Source: Liolophura sinensis
Lineage: Eukaryota; Mollusca; Polyplacophora; Chitonida; Chitonidae
DNA length: 64,000 bases
Assembly: GCF_032854445.1 (NCBI RefSeq)
Contig: NC_088300.1
Location: forward strand, 34,393,608-34,457,607
Direction of reading: 5' to 3'
The notes beneath the pieces are model-generated. The model had not been told where the DNA came from and made no database searches. It was given only the letters and a program-made list of their open reading frames with translations. A program made the translations under genes and the position numbers. Position 1 is the first letter of the stretch; every line of letters begins with the position of its first letter. Positions 48,671 through 59,705 of the stretch are shown piece by piece.

Positions 48671-50703
48671 TGTGACATGGTTAAAATAGTGTGTAAATCC
48701 CACAGTTATTATACCCCAGTCGAATGAACAAAGCTTAAATAGATTTGGTGCCATATTTATGGAGAAAAATTCTTGATTGTAGCATTGAAAAACAATCACT
48801 AAATAAATTGCATGTACTTCAGTTGAAATGTGGTACACCAACATATTAAAGGGTGATTTGTGGGGTGGGAATTTGGAGTGAGGGGTGGGGATTTGAATTG
48901 AAAAAGGTATGCATGTTTGTACATGGACACCTGAGTGTATATATGTATATACAGCTAGAGATACTGTATTCTACATTTCAATTAAACTCTTACCCTCTGC
49001 ACAAAAAGAAAGGAGAGTAGAGTATGTTGTTTAGAGAAGAGAATTTGTGCAGGTGTACACAGTGAGAAGTTTTCTGTTTGATGTGGAAACAGTCCAGACG
49101 CCACAGGTGCTTGCTGGTGTGATTGAATCGGGATAGGGGCTAAATAAAGCTGTGGAACCATTTGGCTGACCGAGCTTTGCTTGGCACAACTTCTAAATGT
49201 GAGAGGTGGAATACCTCACTAGTGTTCTGCTGATAAGCAAAATATGTAAACTGTAGATGGTTAGGTAGATATAGGAGACATACATGTATGGTACAGAGAA
49301 TGGAGTATACATTTGCCTGTCTGCTAAGACATTCTGTCAAGTCAGATGGTATGGTGGTATGGTAACTGACAGGTGAACAGAGCAACTTCAGGAAGGTGTG
49401 TTGGGAAATATGTGTGTGTGGTAGATTGTACTGTGCCTGTAAGGTTCACCTGGAATTAGTGCCTATTTACGTGCTTGTAGAATGCTGTCAACTTTCATTT
49501 ACATTATACTACATTGTACTGTTACCTCTATGTGAAACTGTACATGTGCATATATGCGTACTGTGTTTCACCTAAACATTGGTATGTAGAGTGTATATCA
49601 GAAGCCTATAATGCTCTGCATGTAGCTTAAGTCAAATGATATTTTGATGCAAACATTTATGTTTTTCTTTTTTCCAAAATTACATACTGGACATTTTGAA
49701 ATTTTGATATCAGTATAAAATTTTTGAAGATAAGATATAAACACCTGATCACTTTAATCCTTTTAAATATGTACACATACCATAAATACACCCAGATCTA
49801 TAAACTGTACTTATATATTTGTCCATGTATAAGCAGCTTTGCGAAAACCCCTCTTGTGTACAGTATGATTTTTACATGCTATATTAAAACGTGAACATCA
49901 CATTTTATACACTGTGAACAACCCAGATTTTGACCTCCTTTTGCACCCATATATTTACACTCTACATGTATACGAGCGCACAAGTATGTTTAGATGGGAC
50001 TAAACACTGTATTGAACAGCCAGTCTGTAAACCAAATTAACTCTGTGCACTGATTGTGTGTACTTGGTGGCACCCCTGGCACCAGTATTGAAGTCCTTAA
50101 GCATACCCTTGGGTGTACTCTGGCCTGTAGGGTAGTAGCAGTCAGTATGGCTGCACTGGCACCCCTCCAGCTGTAGTGTTAAGTATACCAGAGCTGTTAG
50201 TCTGTCTACAATCATGTACATGTACACACCAATGCACATGGATAAGAGTCCAGGAATAGCTAGCTTGCAAATTTGGAACATCAATCAGGAATTTTACCAA
50301 CTGCTGCCCGCCAGAGCCACATATGGTGTATGTGGCTCTGTACACTGTAATTAAATGTACACCTACATCTAGATGAACATCACTGTGAGTTGGTACCTAC
50401 ATGTACATGTACATATAGTGTCTACATAATGTATGCAATAGGCATTACCAGCGCGGGAATAGCCACCAAATTTGGTATACATGTAGTAATTAGAGACTTG
50501 ACCAACTGCTACAAAGATAAATGTGTATGTTCGTGCAGTACAGTATGTATGGTAAATTCACACACAAGTTTGCACCACTGTGTGATCCAGGTATTAAGTA
50601 GTGTGAACATGTGTATATATTTGTATATACACACAGACAACTCCAGAAAAGTAAAATGTCAATAAAGCCTTAAGGTGTACATTTTGGTACATAGACTTAA
50701 TAC
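48671..50703. other. Intron 1 segment without genes
   Basis: AT-rich; nothing recognised beyond ACATGTAC words. Confidence 0.5.
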
Positions 50704-50881
50704 ATTTGATTGGTGTTTAATGCCATACTCAAGAATATTTCACTTATACGACAGGGGTAAGCGTTATGGTGGTTGGAAACCGGGCAGAGCCCAGGGGCGC
50801 ACTCACAGCGACCGCATTGGTGAGAGGCTCCTGGGTCATTATGCTGCGCTAGCACACTAACCAACCGAGCCATGGAGGCCC
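50704..50881 (-). repeat. V-SINE, near full length, short tail
   Basis: ATTTGATTGGTGTTTAATGC, CACTTATACGACAGGGG, GGTTGGAAACCGGGCAGAGC, CACAGCGACCGCATTGGTG, AACCAACCGAGCCATGGAGG (complement of the A-box head). The usual AAAT tail is missing and no target duplication longer than 5 bp was found. Confidence 0.88.
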
Positions 50882-51949
50882 CTTTTACATGGGGTAGCAT
50901 ATAAACAAATAATTCTCTGATAAAAGTTATTTGGATAACAGTAACATTATGCAATTGCTTGTAAGAACCTTGCAGAGGAGTTTGGTTACTATTTTGCATG
51001 CAGTTTAGTAAAGTACAGTACATTTGGAGGAATGCTGGACCTACTATTAACCTATTATTTTGTTAATGCAATTTTGTTAATAATAACTATGCAGTTTAGT
51101 TAAGTACAGCAAGTTTGGAGGAATGCTGGAGAATGTATGTTAACTTCAAGACATACCTGTACATGTGTATCCTTGCAACATGAGACTCTTCGAGCTCGGC
51201 TGCTGCGACAGGCCAAGCTCAGACAACTCTAGCTGAGGCATCATTGCAGATCACACACTTGGTATGATAATCTCTATGTATATCACACCATGTGTATGTG
51301 AATTTAAAGGTAAAATAAAAAAATAAAAAATACTAACATGTGCTGATGCACATCCACATGGTCTTGCAATGTAAGCATATTACTATGTTGGAACTGATAA
51401 ACGGATACATGTATGGTATACATTTACACATGTATGATTTACTTACCAAGTGTATGTACGTAAACGTGTAAACAGAGCGTTACACTCATGATGTACAGTA
51501 CATGTACATAACTCCATTCACACCTCGCATCTCTGCAACTGCTGAACATTATGGCAATATTTAGTGCAGAAATTGTGATTTCAGTTGGCAGTATTGGATA
51601 ATATACATGCACATAGATGTAGGCCTACACAGTGTAATATGTACGGTTTTGGGCCATTTCCATAGATATACATGATTTACATGGGAGTCTCTTGATGTTC
51701 CAGTATTTATGCACCGTCTGTGTGTGTTACAATTGGATATACAAGGATATGCATGTATAACCTGAACTAGGCAAAGTGAAGTGATACAATCATTTGCAGA
51801 GTATGTGTTTAAATTATTGGTACATGTAGATGGACAGGTAGGGGATGTGATACGGGACCAGTGGCAAAGGTGAATTTATTGGGAGTAGAAATGACATAAC
51901 ATGTCTGTATTACTGTGCAATCGCACTATACATGTACATATGCCTGTAT
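50882..51949. other. Intron 1 segment without genes
   Basis: Includes a short direct repeat (GCAGTTTAGT, AAGTACAG, TTTGGAGGAATGCTGGA near 51000-51040 and 51091-51130). No gene. Confidence 0.5.
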
Positions 51950-53554
51950 GAGTGTTGGAATTGGTCAGTCCTACAAGTAGGCTTGACCCAGTTTTACACA
52001 ATTACTGACATGTATGTATTCATGATGAGTGTTGGAATTGGTCAGTCCCAAATGTAGGCTTGACCCAGTTTTACACAACTACTAACATGTATGTGTTCAT
52101 GATGAGTGTTGGAATTGGTCAGTCCTACAAGTAGGCTTGACCCAGTTTTACACAACTACTTACATGTATGTATTCATGATGAGTGTTGGAATTGGTCAGT
52201 CCCAAATGTAGGCTTGACCCAGTTTTACACAACTACTTACATGTATGTATTCATGATGAGTGTTGGAATTGGTCAGTCCTACAAGTAGGCTTGACCCAGT
52301 TTTACACAACTACTTACATGTATGTATTCATGATGAGTGTTGGAATTGGTCAGTCCCAAATGTAGGCTTGACCCAGTTTTACACAACTACTTACATGTAT
52401 GTATTCATGATGAGTGTTGGAATTGGTCAGTCCTACAAGTAGGCTTGACCCAGTTTTACACAACTACTTACATGTATGTATTCATGATGAGTGTTGGAAT
52501 TGGTCAGTCCTACATTTAGGCTTGACCCAGTTTAACACAACTACTTACATGTATGTATTCATGATGAGTGTTGGAATTGGTCAGTCCTACATGTAGGCTT
52601 GACCCAGTTTTACACTACTTACATGTATGTATTCATGATGAGTGTTGGAATTGGTCAGTCCCAAATGTAGGCTTGACCCAGTTTTACACAACTACTTACA
52701 TGTATGTATTCATGATGAGTGTTGGAATTGGTCAGTCCCAAATGTAGGCTTGACCCAGTTTTACACAACTACTTACATGTATGTATTCATGATGAGTGTT
52801 GGAATTGGTCAGTCCTACAAGTAGGCTTGACCCAGTTTTACATAACTACTTACATGTATGTATTCATGATGAGTGTTGGAATTGGTCAGTCCCAAATGTA
52901 GGCTTGACCCAGTTTTACACAACTACTTACATGTATGTATTCATGATGAGTGTTGGAATTGGTCAGTCCCAAATGTAGGCTTGACCCAGTTTTACACAAC
53001 TACTTACATGTATGTATTCATGATGAGTGTTGGAATTGGTCAGTCCTACAAGTAGGCTTGACCCAGTTTTACATAACTACTTACATGTATGTATTCATGA
53101 TGAGTGTTGGAATTGGTCAGTCCTACAAGTAGGCTTGACCCAGTTTTACACAACTACTTACATGTATGTATTCATGATGAGTGTTGGAATTGGTCAGTCC
53201 TGTATGTAGGCTTGACCCAGTTTTACACAACTACTTACATGTATGTATTCATGATGAGTGTTGGAATTGGTCAGTCCTACATTTAGGCTTGACCCAGTTT
53301 AACACAACTACTTACATGTATGTATTCATGATGAGTGTTGGAATTGGTCAGTCCTACAAGTAGGCTTGACCCAGTTTTACACTACTTACATGTATGTATT
53401 CATGATGAGTGTTGGAATTGGTCAGTCCTGTATGTAGGCTTGACCCAGTTTTACACAACTACTTACATGTATGTATTCATGATGAGTGTTGGAATTGGTC
53501 AGTCCTACATGTAGGCTTGGCCCAGTTTTACACAACTACTTACATTTATGTATT
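51950..53554 (+). repeat. 77-bp satellite array, 21 units
   Basis: Unit starts GAGTGTTGGAATTGGTCAGT, continues TAGGCTTGACCCAGTTTTAC and ends ACATGTATGTATTCATGAT. Two units are 74 bp (one CAA lost). Five variants of a six-base block after GTCC distinguish the units. A unit length not divisible by three produces overlapping 60-residue frames that are artefacts. Confidence 0.98.
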
Positions 53555-55371
53555 AAAAAAGTTACATGTAGTAACTGGTCTTACGAAACAAGGAAATGCG
53601 ATTTATGAAAAAGCTGTTGTGTGAGAAAACATATTAAAGATGTTTTGTGAAAGTGCACCTGTGCTTCTATACTGGGCTTGCTTTTTCGTAGATTGCCGTT
53701 TCAGTATCACATGTACATTGAAAATGGCAATGGCATGGTTCTGCTGTATTTTCTTGACATTGCACATGTACATTTAAATGGTCATACATATACATTAATT
53801 AATTTAATGTCTAATTAAGTGTTTGCATATACATGAATGTACATGTGTTTCACTTTGTCTTAGGGATATGTCTCTATAAGAATCTGCTGAGATTTTAATT
53901 TCTTTATTTGCTCAGTGATACATGTACATGAACTACCGATGAACAACATGTATGGTGATGCATGTAATTGTATGCACTTATGCTAACTTGCATGAAAATA
54001 AAGTAAAACTGAGAGTGTGTATATGTAGCGTATGCCTGTCCAATCCCATGCTTGTGTGTTCTCTTGGGGAGGATTAAAATCAGCTGCTTGATGCAGCGTT
54101 CTAATCCGACAGTGTTCAGAGTCTAAATGGACTGGAATTTGGCTTCCTTAAGGCTTTTATTCCACAGATCAATAGTATTGGTAATTCTGTCTAGGCAAGG
54201 CCTCATTGGATCAGCCCACACGGGTATGTGTGTATATATTGGTGCTGTGATCCTAAAACATTTCATTAGTGTTCATGTACTTGATGCCAACTAGTAGTAT
54301 AGAATCATGACAGAGAGGCCATTTGATAGGGCTAAACTCACCTATACTGGGTCAAGTGTACCCAATTAGCCAAGCCCCTAACACAATCATCAGCAAATAG
54401 GTTCCAGTTTCTCACAGCTGCTATCCTCATTATAGGGGTCATCACCTCAGCAGTGGCTTAATAGGATCAGCAGATCCTAATAACTGATGTCATCATTTGT
54501 CAGAGTGGCCCCATGATTTATATCATCTAGACCTATAAGTCACTGTAGTTATCCATGCTTACAGAGTTACTTGGATGTACATTTTGTCTGAGTATTGTAG
54601 GGCCATACATTAATTGGGCTATCTCGTAGTATGCATGTTTGTGTATATGCGCATAGCAAGAAGAAAAAGAACCCATACAAAAACCGTATGCACATACTGT
54701 CTTTCAGCTGTAGTTAAGCATTTTTCAGGAAATATTTTGCCCGATTCTCATCGATTCATCCACCTTGTATACGGCCACTCGAATGGTTTTTGTGAAGTAC
54801 AGCTATATGATCAATTTTTTTTCAGAAAGATTGAAGTGTTGACATGAAAGGTATCATTTTAAGGCCTTTATGTGTTTCTGAAAGGGCATTTTTACATACC
54901 AACCATTAGGTAAAACACAGTTTTGCTTTTAAATAACTTTTCCTGACTGCTGGTGTCCAGGTGCAGTGTCTACTGTATATATGTGCACATCATCCATGTA
55001 GGTTACAATAAAAACTTCAGTACATGTACATTACAACTGATTCAGTCAAAGTGTTCTGAAGTACTGTCTAGGTTAAAACAGCCAATGTACATGTATACAG
55101 TTTATTTATAGTACACATTTCCTTGACATACTGATACACAATTGTTTACAAATAGCTGTATAACATCTTACTAGACTATGACATGTTTTCTTAATTAGTT
55201 ATTACCTACCTTTTGAAATATTTACATAAATTATGTGTATATTTAACAGACATGTACATTTATATAACAAAATACTGGCATTGATAATTTGTGATAGAGT
55301 CCTAATCTAAAGAAAGGACATACTTGTATACATGGATTTACAATAATTCTTCACATTATTTTTGCTTGCAG
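53555..55371. other. Intron 1 segment before Sbf exon 2
   Basis: Contains the second copy of a dispersed repeat (54850-54915). No gene. Confidence 0.5.
54850..54915 (+). repeat. Dispersed repeat, copy 2
   Basis: GCCTTTATGTGTTTCTGAAA, GGGCATTTTTACATACCAA, CATTAGGTAAAACACAG; matches 31725-31790. Confidence 0.65.
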
Positions 55372-55463
55372 GAAGCGGGACAGGCAAAAGTGTTGGAAAA
55401 ATTATACAAAAGTTCCCAGAGAAAGACTGGCCAGATTGTTTGTTCACAGGGGGTATAGACCTG
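55372..55463 (+). CDS. Sbf: Set-binding factor, exon 2
   Basis: 92 bp between TTTGCTTGCAG and CTG/GTGAGT. Encodes SGTGKSVGKIIQKFPEKDW and then PDCLFTGGIDL (residues 20-49), the beginning of the uDENN module, matching GKIIQRFPxKDW of SBF2. Incoming phase 1 fits exon 1; outgoing phase 0 fits exon 3. Confidence 0.93.
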
Positions 55464-56467
55464 GTGAGTAGGGGAATACACATTCAAATTCAACAGTGAA
55501 AGGCAAATGAGAGCAGTGTTTTGTGTCAGTGAGCTTTGCCTACATTATGTAGTTGAATTACATGTACACCTACTTTGAGGTATGGATAATGCAAATGTAC
55601 CTTTACCGGTTGGTGAAGGAACTTGGAATGCTGTGGGTTTAGTCCAAAAGTTGGTCAGATACTTGTTGATGTGAGAGCATGGGTTCCAGAAAACTGCATG
55701 TACAATGTACGCAGTTCATAGGAAAGGGCTCATCACAAAATATCAAGTGGACTCGGTACTATTTGCTACTTTCACAGGACTGTCAGTGGTTACATGTAAC
55801 TTTACAGTACAGCATGGCTACCGCAGGGTAACCTTTGCAGTTTATATCTGCATAGCTGCGCATGTAGCACAATGCAGTAGGCATACCATGGAGTTTCCAC
55901 ATGGCACAGTACATTTAAATGGCACAGAACTGAAAGAATGTGATACTGATGTGAAATCACCCTAATTCTTCAAAATTTTTGCATATAACTTTTAGTGCAA
56001 TTTATGTATCTTTTTAAATTTGATTTTGGAGACAAAACAACTTTGGTTGGGTTGGCCGGTTTCAGGGCTTTTCAAAAAGTCTAATTTTATCAATCTGACC
56101 AGAATAATGCCCTCAGAATATGCTTTAAGAAACACCCAGTAGAAAAAGTTGAAGAATTACTGTAGTATTGCAATGGTACTGGCTGTTGCCCTTGTTTTGA
56201 CATATTTTTCGACAGCACTGCATGATCAAGGAACATACAGCCCTCTCAGGTCAATGTCTTGTCACATGTATGCAAAACAGCAACGAATAAGAGAAAAAAA
56301 TAAACATTATACCAGTTCACAAAAGTTAAATTATCTTTATATTATAAATTTATATAATTATATTTATGTTTCTGGTAAAGTATCTGAAACTGGGAAGAAA
56401 TTTGAAGAACAAAGCTTCTGAACAAAGCTTGATCATTTCGGAAATCATTTTCCGTTCTGGGTTTCAG

Positions 56468-56725
56468 TTCTGTCAGCCAACAGGATGGAGGCTATCTACA
56501 GACAGGCAGCAGCCCACATTTACTGTGGCCGTGCTGACAGACAGCGACGCCGATCGCCACTATTGTGCCTGTCTCACATTCCATGAGACCGTCGCCATGA
56601 CACCAACCAAACCAGATGACAGTGATGGGGACGAACATGAGACGAACCTGGTTCACCACTCGCTCATGTTCGCTCCCAAAAGTCTCGTCCTCATCTCGCG
56701 CCTCGACTACTTTGAAACTTTCAGA
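56468..56725 (+). CDS. Sbf: Set-binding factor, exon 3
   Basis: 258 bp, phase 0 to phase 0, acceptor GGGTTTCAG/TTC and donor AGA/GTGAGT. Encodes residues 50-135: FCQPTGWRLSTDRQQPTF, VAVLTDSDADRHYCACLTF, an acidic spacer (DDSDGDEHE) and FAPKSLVLISRLDYFETFR, all hallmarks of the SBF uDENN domain. The next expected exon, continuing into the cDENN module, is not visible in the remaining 7.3 kb. Confidence 0.95.
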
Positions 56726-59285
56726 GTGAGTAAAGTTTCTGTTTTGTTCAGTTTTATTTTGTTTAGAAGAAGATTTATTTATTTTGATCTTAAGCATCTG
56801 CATTTGGTAACCATGCAGATTTGGATAGCTATCTCAAGAGGATGTTATTTGTGGTTACGCACTGTATTACAATATTGATGTTGTCACATTTTCCTTTTGT
56901 GGTCCTACATTTTTATACCAGACATAAAACAAAATGCTTGCAAGTGGAGTGATTCAGCTGTAATAAAAGGTTGCCATGTTTATAAACAACAATATCAGTG
57001 GTTCACTATGTGTTACATGTGTCTCCAGCAGGGATAATGAGCACAGACTACATGTATATTTTCAAAATCTAATAAATTAGCCCGTCCGAAAAAAGGGACC
57101 AATAATTGTAATAATGTAAAATGTGAACACTGTTTCTAAGAAATGTCCTAGCCACAATCAAACAATCAAAAATTCAAATCTATTAACTGTTCCCTATGAT
57201 ATAATTAAGATGTACAGGATAGAGAGAAAAAACAGAGCAGGGACTGGTCACTTGTAACCAGAGAAATACAGCCTCTTGTAAATTTACCTCACTAAGAGAT
57301 TTATTCTTACTGTTCATGCTTAACCGTAGCAAAAGCCAATTACAGCAACATGGCTTAAGCAGAACTCAGTTTAAAAAAACCCAAACAAAACAGTGATATT
57401 ACTTGTAATTTATTAGATGTCACTGGTCGAGAATTACTTAAAATGCTGTGTTGTCATCACATTTAACATAGTAAAATGGCTTGTGGCTATCTATGTGTAT
57501 GTACAGTACGCCTGGTAGAATTCTTTCTTCCGTATTTTGGAAGTCAAGTCAACTATTTCACTCATTCATATGAGGAAACGGCTCTGAATAGTTACTATTA
57601 AGGTACAGTGAGGTAACATTGGCAGGAAGTTAGTGGGTGTCAGTTCAGATCTAGTGAGCATCAAGTCAGTAAAGGAATCGACTATTGCATGTATATTGGA
57701 CTGACCAGTGAGAAAGGTTCTTAACAATGAACTACTGAAATGGATGATTTGCAGGTGCAGTCATGTTAGAAATCTATTACAAAAAATTAGTGGTTAAGTG
57801 CAGAGAGGACTAAGAAATTCTTTTGTGCAACAGTGCAGCCAGTACAAGTCATGTATACCAGGCACGAGATTTGTCCTCTTTTTGGAGGAATTCCTCTTAT
57901 TTCTACAAAAAAATACATCAGAAAAATGTTCAGAACTTAATTCAGAAATGCTAAAAATGACAAAATAATGAGTGTGATGTATAGTTTTCTCTTTTTCATC
58001 CTAGAGTCTGTCTGATCCCTGGTAACATGTATCTCATACAGTCACTTTCCAAAGACAGCTAGCATGTACATAGCAGCATGGGTTAACCTAGAAAACCAAA
58101 ATTTACCTGAAGTTAAACACACATTCCTCTACACACGGTAATCTCACTAAAACACCACCACAGTTGTTGTGGGTCGACCTGGTTATCTGTCTGTGTGTCA
58201 TATTAGAGTTGCCGTGAGCTGCACTATTACCGAGTTGTGCGAGGAATTTGCTTGTGTAAACTCAATCTGCGTTGCGTAATTGGTCGCCCACAGGCTCGGA
58301 GGATTGCTGCTCTTGCTTGGTATCTGTCATCACGAATGCAGCAGAAATTAGGGTTACACGGCGAGTGACAGAGTTCTTGAGCTTGTCAGGGATAACAAGG
58401 CCCAATTTCAATAATCCCCTAATTTAACTGTCAGTTTTGCCAAGCATGCCAGGCACCCCCTGTTAGGGCTAGCTACACATAACACCTGGTTGATACCACC
58501 TGACCTCCACACACGTTTGGTATGACATCATCGTCAGTGTGGCTTGGAATTGAAATTTTCTGCTTTTTGTATAGTACTACTGGATTGTAACTAGTGTACT
58601 CTAGTGTTTGTTGTTACACTCTATGTCAGGTGTACTCTAGCATTTATTGTTACACTCTACATGTATGTCAGCACTTTAAAATGAAAAAAGAATGCCTGTA
58701 CATAACAAAAGAATTTGTGTTATGTACAGGCATCATGATGGAAAATGTATGATTCACAGTTTTTTGTGGACACATTGGTATATTCAAATAAGTACCAGAG
58801 CAAATACATTATTGAAATTAGTCTTGTGTCTGAGATATTATGTAGAAGTCTTTGTTTTAAGTATAAGATCCTCCAATTGAAGTCTATTATGTAATCATTT
58901 AAACAGTTGGACATTGTAATTATGTGATTTGTAAGATGTTTTAGAAGCATTTCATGTACTTTCTGGTGTCACCTGTATGCATTGTAAACAGATAGATGTA
59001 TCCTACGGAAACAGGTGACCAGAAAATTAGTGTCAACAAAAGTTGCCTAACGAGTCACATGATGCATTAGGATATTTTATCTTAGCCGGCAAAAAGAGTT
59101 GAATGTCAGAACTCCCCTATTGGCTGAGACCACTAGTAAGGTCCAAATCAATTACGGCAAATGACATCTGATAATTTAATGACTTTTACATGTTAAATAC
59201 CAACTTCACAATCACACATTACATACATGTGCAGTGATAAGATTTTCAGTTTGCTTACCAAATTACATATGGACATTGCAGCCAT

Positions 59286-59705
59286 GATAACATTTAAATG
59301 TGGCACTGTTAAACTTTGCTTGGGGGAAAAGAATCACACGTTTTCATTGGCACATTGTATTCTGGATGTGATAACATTTAAATGTGGCACAGTTAAACTT
59401 TGCTTGGGGGAAAAGAATCACACGTTTTCATTGGCACATTGTATTCTGGATGTGATAACATTTAAATGTGGCACAGTTAAACTTTGCTTGGGGGAAAAGA
59501 ATCACACGTTTTCATTGGCACAATGTATTCTGGATGTGATAACATTTAAATGTGGCACTGTTAAACTTTGCTTGGGGGAAAAGAATCACACGTTTTCATT
59601 GGCACAATGTATTCTGGATGTGATAACATTTAAATGTGGCACTGTTAAACTTTGCTTGGGGGAAAAGAATCACACGTTTTCATTGGCACATTGTACTCTG
59701 GATGC
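59286..59705 (+). repeat. 84-bp minisatellite, 5 units, open frame
   Basis: Five near-identical units starting GATAACATTTAAATGTGGC and containing TTGCTTGGGGGAAAAGAATC. Units differ at only a few sites (CACTGTT/CACAGTT, CACATTGTA/CACAATGTA). 84 is divisible by three, so a frame remains open, with 28-residue repeats (TFKCGTVKLCLGEKNHTFSL core). It lies in an intron with no coding support. Confidence 0.95.

Larger units (their letters stand above)
26123..55371 (+). other. Sbf: Sbf intron 1 (29.2 kb)
   Basis: GTGAGT donor at 26123 and TTTGCTTGCAG acceptor ending at 55371. No further coding exon was recognised inside on either strand. It contains V-SINE copies, a fold-back repeat, dispersed repeat pairs, a 77-bp satellite and many TACATGTA palindromes. 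A long first intron commonly holds enhancers, but none can be named here. Confidence 0.88.

Noticed and set aside
52106-53624. Many overlapping 60-residue open frames (MLELVSPTSRLDP type)
   Set aside because: They are one 77-bp satellite unit read repeatedly. The unit is not a multiple of three, so each frame ends after about two units.
56149-56421. 90-residue frame beginning MKNYCSIAMVLAVALVL, signal-peptide-like
   Set aside because: It lies in Sbf intron 2 and is low complexity after the first 40 residues, with no splice or promoter support. The hydrophobic start is likely chance.
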